Positions 26,141 through 34,987 of a stretch of 64,000 bases of DNA are shown here, one piece after another; within the stretch, counting starts at the first letter, position 1, and each line of letters starts with the position of its first letter. Under the pieces are notes generated by a model. It had not been told where the DNA came from and made no database searches. It was given only the letters and a program-made list of their open reading frames with translations. A program made the translations under genes and the position numbers. Origin of the DNA: Candidatus Avelusimicrobium gallinaceum (GTDB lineage Bacteria; Elusimicrobiota; Elusimicrobia; Elusimicrobiales; Elusimicrobiaceae); NCBI GenBank assembly GCA_944324965.1, contig CALUYH010000005.1, positions 1-64,000 on the forward strand, in the 5' to 3' direction.

Positions 26141-27493
26141 TTACTCCAACAAATCGCCGTCATCCAAACACACGGTGTAGCCGTAAAACGCATAGCTTTC
26201 CACCAACGAGTTAGACGGTACTTTGATGTTCGGGTTGCGTTTGGCGCGCGAGGCCATCAGGTAATAATACGGCACGCCTTTTTTGGGGTCGGCCGTTTTG
26301 CGCGCCAGCACAAAATAGCGCCGGTCGTTCTTGGTGACGTTAAGCACATACACGCCCAATTTGGTGACCAGGGTTTCTTCGGAACATTTCGTCTGGTTTT
26401 GAATCATCTTCAAATCCGAACGCGTAATTTCCACGTAGCCGGCGTCTTTTAATTGCTTCACCCGTTCGGCCACCTTGGTCAAAAAGGCCTGCGTAGGGGG
26501 CACGTCTTCTTTGGGCAGCAGGAAGGCTTTGCGTCCTTTGAGCGCCTCGGTATAGACATAAAAACCGCTTTCCGTAAGGGTGCTTTGCGGGGTAAAAATT
26601 TTCTTTCCCTGCATATCGCGCAAATCAAACACGTCCCGTATCGGCACGCCTACTTTTTGGAACACGGCAATCGCGTCCTGGCCGATGCTTTTGTCCAGCG
26701 CGTTGTAGCCGTCCAGCGTCAGCATATCGCGGGCGAAATCGGTGTCTTTATTAATCGTCACGATGTATTCCGCCGGCACGCGCTGGTATTTGTTTTTCAG
26801 GTAGTCCAAGCCGCCGCGTTCTTCGGCGCTGTGGATTTTTTCAAACAATTTGCGGTCGTCTTCCGTCAGTTCCGTGGCGTCGGGCTTTACGGCATAGCGC
26901 TGTTTGAGCGCGGTCAAAATTTCGTCATCCGTCAGGTAGTACGGCTCCAGGCTGATTAAGCGTTTGCGCGCAATCAGGTTCAGGGGTTCCACCGCCAAGG
27001 CCGAGCGGTAGTATTCCGCCGCGCCCTGTTTGTCCCCCTGGTACTCCACAATTACGCCCTTACCCACCAGCGAGTTTACGTTGGCGGCGTTGTACTCCAG
27101 CGATTTGGTGTACATTTTTAAAGCGGTGTCGTTCTGCTGGCGTTTAAGGGCAATGTCCCCCAACATAGAATAGGTGTAGGAAAAATACGGCGAGGTACGC
27201 GTCATATTGCGCAGGGCGGCGTTGAAATGTTTTTCCGCCCCGTCCAGATCGTCCTGCGTTAAAAGCACGCCCGCCAAAGACAGGTGCGCGTCCACGTTAT
27301 CGGGGTCCAGCTTTAAACAGCGGGTAAACGTATCCTGCGCCTGCAAATACGACTTGGCGGCAAAGGCTTGTTTGCCGCTTTCCAGGCACGAAGCCACCGT
27401 CTGTTTGCCGCCGGCCGCATACGCGGGGGCCGCACACAGGCAAGCCGTTAACAAAGCCAAAAAACAATCAGCAGACAGTTTTGAGTAGTGCAT
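26141..27493 (-). CDS. Exported TPR-repeat protein of unknown function
   Basis: A 450-residue protein with a signal peptide (about 1-26, ending APAYA) and three to four tetratricopeptide repeats at about residues 30-180 (AKSYLQAQDTFTRCLKLDPDNVDAHLSLAGVLL...). The C-terminal 270 residues are a mixed region without recognised motifs. It is last of four overlapping genes and overlaps the synthase upstream by 26 bases. It probably scaffolds a periplasmic complex; the partner is unknown. Confidence 0.85.
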   Translation of the reverse strand: MHYSKLSADCFLALLTACLCAAPAYAAGGKQTVASCLESGKQAFAAKSYLQAQDTFTRCLKLDPDNVDAHLSLAGVLLTQDDLDGAEKHFNAALRNMTRTSPYFSYTYSMLGDIALKRQQNDTALKMYTKSLEYNAANVNSLVGKGVIVEYQGDKQGAAEYYRSALAVEPLNLIARKRLISLEPYYLTDDEILTALKQRYAVKPDATELTEDDRKLFEKIHSAEERGGLDYLKNKYQRVPAEYIVTINKDTDFARDMLTLDGYNALDKSIGQDAIAVFQKVGVPIRDVFDLRDMQGKKIFTPQSTLTESGFYVYTEALKGRKAFLLPKEDVPPTQAFLTKVAERVKQLKDAGYVEITRSDLKMIQNQTKCSEETLVTKLGVYVLNVTKNDRRYFVLARKTADPKKGVPYYYLMASRAKRNPNIKVPSNSLVESYAFYGYTVCLDDGDLLE

Positions 27494-28286
27494 AAAAAAT
27501 ACAGTTCAGTTTTTCGCCTTTGGTCAATTTGACGGGGCGCGTAAAAAGAAAGCCCGTTTTTCTTATTTTAGCAAGATTTTTTAAATATACATACCCCATC
27601 ACCCGGCAGGGGAGCATTTTAAGCCGCGGGAACGCTGCCATACAGGCAAACGCGCGGGCATATTCCGCCTGCGTGCGCGCGTCCAATTCTTGCAGTGCGG
27701 CGGCCACCCCGCGGGGGTTGCGGTTTTCCAGCACGTCGGCCCGCGTTAAGCCGAAGCGGTGCAACAAATCTTCCGGCAGATAAACGCGGCCCAAGCGGGC
27801 GTCGTCCGGCAGGTCGCGGATGATGTTGGTCAGCTGGACGGCCGTGCCTTGGTGCAAGGCCAGTTTATCGGCCTCCGGCCCCTGCAAGCCCAAAATGTCC
27901 AGCGTGGCCAATCCCACGGCTACGGCCACGCGGTAAATATACCAATCCAGTTCCGCTCCCGTTTGATACGTGCGGCCCTGCAAATCGGCCTGCATGCCTT
28001 CTATCAGCAGCAAAAAACGGTCCTGCGGAATGGAAAATGTTTGCACGTCCTGCGCCAGCAGCCGCCCCAGTTCCGTCTGCGCCTGGCCGCGGTACATCCG
28101 CGCGATTTCGTCCTTCCATTGGGCCAGCTGTTCGGCCGGGTTTGGTACGTCCGGCTCGTCGGCCAGGTCGTCCATCAGGCGGCAAAATTCGTAATAATGG
28201 GCCAGCGCTTCGCGCTGACGTTTGCCCAAAAAGAAAAACGCCGGACCGAAACTGGATTTTTTGTACGACGGGCTGTTAGTCAACAT
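27468..28286 (-). CDS. Squalene/phytoene synthase family protein (HpnC/HpnD-like)
   Basis: A 272-residue head-to-head prenyl synthase that would join two prenyl diphosphates, for example farnesyl diphosphate into presqualene diphosphate. Both Asp-rich motifs are intact: DDLADE (residues 39-44) and NIIRDLPDDARLGRVYLP (154-171). The start at 28286 begins at the conserved SPSYKKSSFGPAFFFL; the longer frame runs into the kinase gene. No second-step enzyme (HpnE, CrtI, squalene-hopene cyclase) lies nearby, so the product cannot be named. It overlaps the pantothenate kinase gene by 11 bases. Confidence 0.88.
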   Translation of the reverse strand: MLTNSPSYKKSSFGPAFFFLGKRQREALAHYYEFCRLMDDLADEPDVPNPAEQLAQWKDEIARMYRGQAQTELGRLLAQDVQTFSIPQDRFLLLIEGMQADLQGRTYQTGAELDWYIYRVAVAVGLATLDILGLQGPEADKLALHQGTAVQLTNIIRDLPDDARLGRVYLPEDLLHRFGLTRADVLENRNPRGVAAALQELDARTQAEYARAFACMAAFPRLKMLPCRVMGYVYLKNLAKIRKTGFLFTRPVKLTKGEKLNCIFYALLKTVC

Positions 28287-29121
28287 GAATTTTACCGTGC
28301 TTGTATAAGTACGAAAGCGCCGCGCCCGTGGCCGTGGCGTAAATGGCGTTGGGCGGGATGATAAAATTAACGCCGTGCATTTTGTGCAGCGCTTCAAACA
28401 CGCGTTTGGCAAACGGCACCTGCGTCAGCGTGCCGGTGAGCACCACGTCTTTTACGGAATCGTTACGGCAGGCAAACACGGCCATCATACCGATGGTTTG
28501 AAATACCATATTCAGCACGCCCACCGTTAAATCCTGCGGGGAAACACTGTCCTCCATTTTGCCGAAGTTGGACGCGGTCGTGTCGGGCGTGAGGGTGGAA
28601 ATGACGCCTTTGCTGATGTCGCAAATGTTCAAGTCCACGCGGTCCAGCTGGCCGCCTTCGGCCATTTCCACCACGGTTTTAAACGAGGTAGCGCCGCACA
28701 GTTTTTCGCACAGACCCAGCACCGTGCCGCCGCCCACGCCGGAACCGCCGATGTGGCAAATGCCTTCTTTGCCGGCGCGCACAAACGCCGTGCCGGTGCC
28801 CATACTGACAATTAATCCTTCCTTCTTGCCGGACAGCGCCAGCCCGCCCGAACCGATGGCCACAAATTCATCCACCGACGAAGTGGGAATGCCGTAAATG
28901 TCTTTTTTAAAGAGCGACGACCCCACCCCCGTCAAAATAATCTGCGCCACATCCGACAGGGCCAGGCCGTTTTCGTTAATAAATTTGCCCAACGCACCGT
29001 AGGCGCTGGTCAGAGGGTCGGCGGCTTCTACTTTTAACATAGAAACCAGTTTGCCTTCGTCCGTATACCCCACGATTTTGGTGGTGGAACCGCCTACGTC
29101 AATACCGATGACGACGCTCAT
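28276..29121 (-). CDS. coaW: Type II pantothenate kinase
   Basis: A 281-residue kinase for the first step of coenzyme A synthesis, of the type related to eukaryotic PanK. The ASKHA fold is visible: phosphate loop GIDVGGSTTK (6-15), LTGVGSSLF, VSMGTGTAFV and GGSGVGGGTVLGL; the C-terminal half has VVLTGTL and the ATATGAALSYL helix. It overlaps the M3 peptidase by four bases (ATGA) and the prenyl synthase by 11, so the genes are probably translated together. Confidence 0.9.
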   Translation of the reverse strand: MSVVIGIDVGGSTTKIVGYTDEGKLVSMLKVEAADPLTSAYGALGKFINENGLALSDVAQIILTGVGSSLFKKDIYGIPTSSVDEFVAIGSGGLALSGKKEGLIVSMGTGTAFVRAGKEGICHIGGSGVGGGTVLGLCEKLCGATSFKTVVEMAEGGQLDRVDLNICDISKGVISTLTPDTTASNFGKMEDSVSPQDLTVGVLNMVFQTIGMMAVFACRNDSVKDVVLTGTLTQVPFAKRVFEALHKMHGVNFIIPPNAIYATATGAALSYLYKHGKIHVD

Positions 29122-31166
29122 AAATCCTCCCGGTTTAGCCCGATGGACTCCAGGAACGGCCCGATTTGCGCCGGGCGGCCCAGGAAGTTTTCCACCATTT
29201 TTTCTTCGTCTATCGTGCCGCCTTTTTCCAAAATTTCGCGGCGGAATTTTAAGCCCGTTTCGGGGTTAAAAATACCGTTCTTTTTAAACTCGCCGAAGAA
29301 ATCTTCCGCGATGACTTCCGACCACAAATAGCCGTAGTAGCCCGCATCGTACCCGCCCATAATGTGGCCGAACGACGCCTGCGGAATGGTGCCTTTGGTA
29401 AGCGGCAAGCCGCGGATTTTTTTGGTTAAATCAAAGTAGAGTTTGGTGGAGTCGGGCGTCGTTTTGGCGGTGTGGAGCGTCATATCGTACTGCGCAAAAA
29501 AGTCCTGCCGCAGGTACGTGCCGCCCGAACCGAAATTTTTGGCCGCAATCATCCGGTGAATCAAATCGTCCGGCAGCGGTGCGCCCGTTTTGTAGTGCTT
29601 GCTGATTTTTTTAAGCACTTGCGGGTCCCACGCCCAGCGTTCCAGCATTTGGCTGGGGGCTTCTACAAAGTCCCAGCTGACGCTGGTGCCCGAAAAAGCC
29701 GAGTATTTGGCCTTGGTCAGCGCGTTGTGCAGCACGTGGCCGAACTCGTGGAACAGGGTTTCCACTTCGCTGTGTTTTAAAAGCGAGGGCGTCGTGGCGG
29801 AAGGCTTGTTCATATTGGCTACGATTGCCACAAACGGCGTTTGATAGGTGCCGTCTTTCTTTTCTTCCCCTTCCACCAGGCCGAAGCAGGCGGCGTGTTT
29901 GTACTTGCCTTCGCGCGGGTAGAGGTCCATATAAAAGTAGGCCAGCAGTTCGCCGCTTTGGCGGTCTTTGATTTTAAACGCCTTTACGTCCGGGTGCCAC
30001 ACGGGAATGTCCACCGGTTCAAACGTAATGCCGAAGACGCCGCCGAACAAATCCAGCATGCCGTCAATCACTACCTGGGACGGGAAGTATTCTTTAATTT
30101 TTTCACTGTCCAGCTCCAGGTTTTCTTTGCGGTACTTGTTGCTCCAGTAGCCGCTTTCCCACGAATAAAGCGTGCGGCTTTTTTTGCCGGTTTTGCCGTT
30201 TTTGTAGGCAATCATTTCTTTGTCTTCTTTTTTGGCAAGCGGTTTTAATTTCTTTTGTAAATTTTTCAAAAATTTCATCACCGTTTCGGGGTTTTTGGCC
30301 ATGCGGTTTTCCAGCTTTAGCTGGGCGTGGTTTTCGTACCCCAGGAGGTGAGCAATCTGGCGGCGGAGGGTTAACGTTTTTTCCAAGAGTTCCACGTTTT
30401 CCTGCCCGCCGCGGCGGTTGTATTTAAATTCCAGGGCTTTGCGGGCGGATTCGTCGTCGGCGTTTAGCATAAAGGGCACATAGTCCGGGTAGTCCAGCGT
30501 AACGAGGTATTTGTCGTCGTCGGTTTTTTCCAATTTTTCAATATAATCGGGCCCCAAGCCTTTTAACTGTTCGGCCGTCACGGCAAGAGGGTCCTTATAT
30601 TCTTGGATATTTTTATCAAATTTAATAATGTATTCCGCTTTTTCTTTATTTAAGGCTTTGAATGTTTCCAAGTCTTCGTCGTTTAAATCCATACCGCTGT
30701 TTTTAAAACCGATGAGCATTTCTTTTACGAGTTTGGCCTGCACCGGGTCCAGCTGCGGGTTGGTGTCGGTATATTCGCGGATGGCGCGGTACACATCGCG
30801 CCGGGTGGCTACGTCCACCATGTATTGGCTGATTTGCATTTGCAGGGCCAGGGCCGCATCGCGGAATTGTTTGTCCGTGGACACGTAAGACAAAAACCCG
30901 CTCATTCCCAGGGCGTTGCTGTAATCGTCAAACGCACGTTCATACGCCATAATGGTATTGTCAAAGGTGCGCTGGTCTTTGGGGATGGCCACCAGGGCCG
31001 CCAGGTCTTTTTCCAGCTGCACGCGGGCAGCCGCCTCGGCCGGGGCCAATTCTTCGGCCTTGTAATCAAAATGCAACACACCGTTTTTAAACATATCTGC
31101 CATACAATACGCTCCCGTCGCGGTAAAAAGGATTGCCGTAACCAAAAGAAATTTTGTTTTTTTCAT
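29118..31166 (-). CDS. Exported M3 family oligopeptidase (Dcp/OpdA-like)
   Basis: A 682-residue zinc peptidase that cuts short peptides. A signal peptide (about 1-22) predicts export. The catalytic site is FHEFGH, with HEFGH at residues 473-477; downstream features such as GTSVSWDFVEAPSQMLERWAWD (the third zinc ligand region) and GGYDAGYYGYLWSEVIAED near the C terminus are typical. It heads the four-gene overlapping cluster. TTGCCC, 18 bases and TACAAT form a possible promoter; no Shine-Dalgarno sequence is obvious. Confidence 0.93.
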   Translation of the reverse strand: MKKTKFLLVTAILFTATGAYCMADMFKNGVLHFDYKAEELAPAEAAARVQLEKDLAALVAIPKDQRTFDNTIMAYERAFDDYSNALGMSGFLSYVSTDKQFRDAALALQMQISQYMVDVATRRDVYRAIREYTDTNPQLDPVQAKLVKEMLIGFKNSGMDLNDEDLETFKALNKEKAEYIIKFDKNIQEYKDPLAVTAEQLKGLGPDYIEKLEKTDDDKYLVTLDYPDYVPFMLNADDESARKALEFKYNRRGGQENVELLEKTLTLRRQIAHLLGYENHAQLKLENRMAKNPETVMKFLKNLQKKLKPLAKKEDKEMIAYKNGKTGKKSRTLYSWESGYWSNKYRKENLELDSEKIKEYFPSQVVIDGMLDLFGGVFGITFEPVDIPVWHPDVKAFKIKDRQSGELLAYFYMDLYPREGKYKHAACFGLVEGEEKKDGTYQTPFVAIVANMNKPSATTPSLLKHSEVETLFHEFGHVLHNALTKAKYSAFSGTSVSWDFVEAPSQMLERWAWDPQVLKKISKHYKTGAPLPDDLIHRMIAAKNFGSGGTYLRQDFFAQYDMTLHTAKTTPDSTKLYFDLTKKIRGLPLTKGTIPQASFGHIMGGYDAGYYGYLWSEVIAEDFFGEFKKNGIFNPETGLKFRREILEKGGTIDEEKMVENFLGRPAQIGPFLESIGLNREDL

Positions 31167-31325
31167 AGGAATATATTACACTTTTATTGTATCGGTTTTT
31201 GGCCCTGCGGGGCAACCGATAGCGGTACTGGGATTACAACAAGAAACAACAGGAACATTCCTTTTGTTATTTGTTATAATTAATATTATATTAATTCACA
31301 TCAAGGAATTAGTGGAAAAATAAAA

Positions 31326-31880
31326 ATGTACGAAGCGTTTGTACCCAAAGAGATATTCCTTACCAAAGGAATCGGCAGACACAAAGAAAAACTGGCCAGC
31401 TTTGAAGAAGCGTTGAGAGACGCCAAAATCGCCAGCTTTAACTTGGTGCCTGTTTCCAGTATTTTCCCTCCCGGCTGCAAAACCGTGCCGATATCCAAAG
31501 GTTTGCAAGAATTGCACCCGGGCCAAATTCTGCATTGTGTCATCAGCAGAAACACGAGCAACGAATACCGCCGCTTGATTTCCGCTTCCGTGGGTCTGGC
31601 GATCCCGAAAGAAGGAAAGAAAACGCACGGGTACATTTCCGAGCACCACAGCTTTGGCGAAACCGACAAACAAGCCGGCGACTACGCGGAAGATTTGGCT
31701 GCTTTAATGCTCTCCACGACGTTGGGCATTGAGTTTGACAATAACACTACTTGGGACCAGAAAGAAGAAATCTGGAAAATGAGCGGCAAAATTGTCCGCA
31801 CGACCAACATTACCCAGTCCGCCATCTGCGTGGAAGGTCTTTGGACCACCGTCGTGGCTGCGGCTGTGTTTGTAAAATAA
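31326..31880 (+). CDS. pdaD: Pyruvoyl-dependent arginine decarboxylase
   Basis: A 184-residue proenzyme that converts arginine to agmatine. The self-cleavage site is in NLVPVSSIFPPGC; cleavage between Ser44 and Ser45 would make Ser45 the pyruvoyl group. Other family marks are the SNEYRRLISASVGLAIP region, GYISEHH and the C-terminal TTVVAAAVF. This form is common in archaea, chlamydiae and some anaerobes. It lies 13 bases before an agmatinase gene, giving a two-step putrescine route. Confidence 0.92.
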   Translation: MYEAFVPKEIFLTKGIGRHKEKLASFEEALRDAKIASFNLVPVSSIFPPGCKTVPISKGLQELHPGQILHCVISRNTSNEYRRLISASVGLAIPKEGKKTHGYISEHHSFGETDKQAGDYAEDLAALMLSTTLGIEFDNNTTWDQKEEIWKMSGKIVRTTNITQSAICVEGLWTTVVAAAVFVK

Positions 31881-31893
31881 CTCCGGTACCATT

Positions 31894-32778
31894 GTGAGCG
31901 ATAACGTACAAACCGATAAGTTTATGGGGCTAGAGAGCCAATACAGCTCTCTGCCCCTTTGTAAATTCGTGGTAGTGCCCGTGCCGTTTGAAAAAACGGT
32001 CTGCTACGGGCACGGCACCGCCAAAGGCCCCGCCGCCGTGATTGAAGCCTCCACCCAGATTGAACTTTGGGACGAAGAAACCAAAACCGAAACCTGGGAA
32101 CTGGGCATCAACACGCAGCCTGCCGTCAATTGCAAAGGGTCCACCAACACGGTTTTTAAGAACATTGATAAAACCGTACGCAACCTGATGCAATACAAAG
32201 CCATTCCGTTTTACATCGGCGGTGAACACACCGTCACGCAGGCGCTGGCGCAGCCTTACATTGATAAATACAAAAATTTGAGCATCCTGCATTTTGACGC
32301 TCACGCCGATTTGCGCGAAACATTTGAAGGTACGCCCAAAAGCCACGCGTGCGCGCTGTATCCGGCCTCCCGCCAGGTTCCGGTGGTGCAGGTGGGCATC
32401 CGCAGTGTGGCCAGCGAAGAAAAGCAATACTGCAATGCCGGCAAAGTGACCACGTTTTTGATGCACGAAAACCGGGATATTAAAAAGCTCATCCCGCAAG
32501 TGCTTAAAAAACTGACGGACACCGTCTACATCACCATTGACGTGGACGGCTTTGATCCGTCCGTCATCCCCGCTACGGGCACCCCGCAGCCCGGTGGTTT
32601 TATGTGGTATGAAGCGCTGGACCTGTTCCGCGAAGTCATCAAGCATAAAAACATCGTGGCCGTGGACGTAGTGGAAGCCTGCCAACGCAAGGCGGACGTC
32701 ATCACGGAGTTTAACGTTTCCAAGTTAATCTACCGGCTGATGGGTTACCTGGCACTGAAGGACCAAAAGAAAAAATAA
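31894..32778 (+). CDS. speB: Agmatinase (ureohydrolase family)
   Basis: A 294-residue binuclear manganese enzyme that turns agmatine into putrescine and urea. All metal ligands are present: H112 in GGEHT, D135/H137/D139 in FDAHAD and D216/D218 in TIDVDGFDPS. The start is GTG at 31894. The gene follows the arginine decarboxylase closely and ends at a strong terminator, so arginine to putrescine appears to be one transcription unit. Confidence 0.93.
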   Translation: MSDNVQTDKFMGLESQYSSLPLCKFVVVPVPFEKTVCYGHGTAKGPAAVIEASTQIELWDEETKTETWELGINTQPAVNCKGSTNTVFKNIDKTVRNLMQYKAIPFYIGGEHTVTQALAQPYIDKYKNLSILHFDAHADLRETFEGTPKSHACALYPASRQVPVVQVGIRSVASEEKQYCNAGKVTTFLMHENRDIKKLIPQVLKKLTDTVYITIDVDGFDPSVIPATGTPQPGGFMWYEALDLFREVIKHKNIVAVDVVEACQRKADVITEFNVSKLIYRLMGYLALKDQKKK

Positions 32779-32784
32779 CTTTTC

Positions 32785-32810
32785 ACCCGCTCCTTTGGAG
32801 CGGGTTTTTT
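32785..32810 (+). terminator. Intrinsic terminator after speB
   Basis: ACCCGCTCC / GGAGCGGGT hairpin with TTTTTT. Confidence 0.9.
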
Positions 32811-32835
32811 GTGGCTTTCCGCCCCGCTAATTCCG

Positions 32836-32867
32836 CCCGCTCCGCCCAAACGCCGGAGCGGGTTTTT
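32836..32867 (+). terminator. Second plus-strand terminator-like hairpin
   Basis: CCCGCTCC / GGAGCGGG hairpin with TTTTT, 25 bases beyond the first and almost the same stem sequence, so it looks like a duplicate. Confidence 0.7.
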
Positions 32868-32879
32868 ACATCTGAATAA

Positions 32880-32910
32880 ACATCCCCCGGCTATGCCGGG
32901 GGATGTTTAT
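32880..32910 (-). terminator. Terminator of the barrel gene (minus strand)
   Basis: ACATCCCCCGG / CCGGGGGATGT hairpin in the gap between convergent genes, 18 bases from the barrel stop codon. Confidence 0.75.
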
Positions 32911-32928
32911 TTATGAGGGAGCAAAATC

Positions 32929-33645
32929 TTAGAAGCGATAGCCCAGTTTCAATAACAAGGCGAAGTAGCTCAGGTCTTCTTTGCCGTATTCGTCGGAGAA
33001 TTTTCCGTAATCAAACGTAAACGCTTGGTAGCGGCCTTCCAAGCCCCACACCCAGTTGTTATGGAAGTTTCCTTCCATACCCAACCCGATATAATAGGCG
33101 AAAGAAGTGCTGCGTTGGCTGGTGGAAGAACTGTCCTGGTCTAAAAGACCGCCTGCCATTTCCACATAGCTCAAGCTGAAGGTAGCCTTGGAAGAAGCCA
33201 TCCCCAGCCCTAACGGAATGTAAAAACGGGTATTGGCCTGCGGATTGAACGTATAGCGGCCCGCCACCATAAAATTTTGCACATTCATTTTGCTTTCCAC
33301 TTCGTCTTCGCCCCAATTGCTGGCAGAAGCAAAATACGTTCTTTCATATTCGGCGTCGCCAAAGCTGTTGCCGTTATATTCGGCCCCAATGGCAAAGTGC
33401 GGCGTAAGCGCATACATATATTGCACCCCGTAAGAAAGGGCGCCGTCGCCCCAATCCAACTCGGCATTGGCAATCGGATCACCCGTCAATGCTTCGGAGT
33501 TTACCCCCGATTCATTGAGCGGCGCTGCGCCTCCCAAAAACACAGAAACCATTTGGTCGCCTTTTTCGATCCCTTGCGCCGATGCTGCAACCGGCCACGC
33601 ACACAACATACTGATTAACACTGCCAGGAACGTCAGTTTTTTTAT
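32929..33645 (-). CDS. Outer-membrane beta-barrel protein (possible ATA start)
   Basis: An outer-membrane protein with alternating beta strands (YGVQYMYALTPHFAIGAEYNG, FMVAGRYTFNPQANTRFYIPLGLGMA, ALLLKLGYRF) and a terminal Phe. The only complete signal peptide reads xKKLTFLAVLISMLCAWPVAASAQ and begins at ATA 33645, four bases after GGAGG. The first standard start, GTG 33621, would remove the basic n-region and leave about 15 residues before the cleavage site. Either ATA is used, or a start codon has been lost by mutation or sequencing error. It resembles the barrel at 37929. Confidence 0.8.
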   Translation of the reverse strand: MKKLTFLAVLISMLCAWPVAASAQGIEKGDQMVSVFLGGAAPLNESGVNSEALTGDPIANAELDWGDGALSYGVQYMYALTPHFAIGAEYNGNSFGDAEYERTYFASASNWGEDEVESKMNVQNFMVAGRYTFNPQANTRFYIPLGLGMASSKATFSLSYVEMAGGLLDQDSSSTSQRSTSFAYYIGLGMEGNFHNNWVWGLEGRYQAFTFDYGKFSDEYGKEDLSYFALLLKLGYRF

Positions 33646-33680
33646 TTTTCCTCCTAGGAATTTTTCTTAATAGATACATC

Positions 33681-33697
33681 ATACCAATTTTTGGTAT
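33681..33697 (-). promoter_or_regulatory. Palindrome in the barrel gene promoter region
   Basis: ATACCAA-TTT-TTGGTAT is a perfect 7-base inverted repeat that overlaps a TATGAT -10-like box about 36 bases upstream of the barrel start. It could be an operator. Confidence 0.4.
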
Positions 33698-33724
33698 AAA
33701 AATCCCGCGTTTTAAAGGCGGGAT
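33698..33724 (-). terminator. Intrinsic terminator after the TPR gene
   Basis: ATCCCGC / GCGGGAT hairpin with a T run on the minus strand, downstream of the gene ending at 33797. Confidence 0.75.
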
Positions 33725-33796
33725 GTAAAACGAGTCGGAAAATACTTACAAGCGGTTGCCCCATAGGAATAAATTGGCGGGCAACGGCTTTTAAAA

Positions 33797-34987
33797 TCAT
33801 TGCGGGGGCAACGGCCCCACATCGCCTTCGGCAGGGGCGGTATAGGGTGTTTTTAATAACGCTTTGGCAGCATCGTCAAACCCCCATTTGTCATCAAATG
33901 ATAGCACATATTGATATTGTTGGACCGCTTTTTCGCGCTCGCCCAGCACATCGTACACTTCGCCCAGGCGCAGTTCGTTCCACACGCCCCAGCGGCTGGG
34001 TTCCTGGTTTTGGATAGCGGCGTGCCCTTTCTCCAACAGCTCGCGCGCCTGCTGCCAGTTGCCTTTGGCCATTTGCACGGTGCCCAGCGCCGTGTAGGCA
34101 CGGGACAGATAAATATCCTTATAAAACGGGTCTTTGCCGATTAATTTTAAAAACTGTTCGGCTTGTGCGGAAACTTCATCGTAGTGGCCGGTTTCGTACA
34201 GGCAGATGATTTCCACGTAGTGCATCAGCGGGTTTTTGGGGTATTTGGCGCGCAGCTGGCGGATGTATTCCAACGATTTTTGCGGGTCGTAGTATTTGCT
34301 GCCGCGCGTGTTTTGGATTTCAATTAAAATGAGTTTGGAACTGTCGCCCGTAAAGTGCGCTTTTTCGCGCGACAAATTCAGCTGTTTGACGCCTTCGTCC
34401 GGGTCGCCTTTAATGGCCACGATTTTTGCCAAAATTTTGATGACGGACGGCAGCGTGCCCGCATAATACTGGTAAATGCCCAGGCCGAAATACGCGTCGT
34501 AATAGGTGGGGTCCAATTCCAGGGATTTTTCCAAATTTTTGATGGCTTTGCGGCCCGAAAAATACGCCGTCACCCAGCTGCGGTTGCGCATGCTGAACAT
34601 CGCGCGCAAGCCATACAGCGCCCCAATGCCCATATAGGCGTTGGGGTCATCGGGGTTTTGTTTCATCCAGCGTTTAATGCCGTCAATGGAGTCGTCCAAA
34701 ATTTGTTCAAACACTTTGCGCTGGCGGTCGTCGCTGAGTTCGTATTCGTACTCATAGCGGCTCCAGGCAATCATCGCGTTGCCAAAGTGCGCAAACGGGT
34801 GGTCCGGATAGTGGGCAAACACCCATTCAATGTTTTTTTGGGCGGTATCAAAATCCAGGCTGTACACGCCGTTGATGCCTTCCGTGGCGTGCTGCATAAC
34901 GTCCGGCGGGAGCGTCAGCTCCGCCGAGGCCGGTACTGCCGTCAGCGCCCACAAGCACGCGGCGGCCAAACGAAGCAGACGCTTCAT
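33797..34987 (-). CDS. Exported TPR-repeat protein of unknown function
   Basis: A 396-residue protein with a signal peptide (KRLLRLAAACLWALTAVPASA) and tetratricopeptide-like helical pairs along most of its length, for example YDAYFGLGIYQYYAGTLP, LGTVQMAKGNWQQARELLEKGHAAI and LGEVYDVLGEREKAVQQYQYVLSFDD. It shares one base with the serS stop (TAATG), so it is co-translated with serS, an odd partner for an envelope protein. Function is unknown. Confidence 0.85.
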   Translation of the reverse strand: MKRLLRLAAACLWALTAVPASAELTLPPDVMQHATEGINGVYSLDFDTAQKNIEWVFAHYPDHPFAHFGNAMIAWSRYEYEYELSDDRQRKVFEQILDDSIDGIKRWMKQNPDDPNAYMGIGALYGLRAMFSMRNRSWVTAYFSGRKAIKNLEKSLELDPTYYDAYFGLGIYQYYAGTLPSVIKILAKIVAIKGDPDEGVKQLNLSREKAHFTGDSSKLILIEIQNTRGSKYYDPQKSLEYIRQLRAKYPKNPLMHYVEIICLYETGHYDEVSAQAEQFLKLIGKDPFYKDIYLSRAYTALGTVQMAKGNWQQARELLEKGHAAIQNQEPSRWGVWNELRLGEVYDVLGEREKAVQQYQYVLSFDDKWGFDDAAKALLKTPYTAPAEGDVGPLPPQ

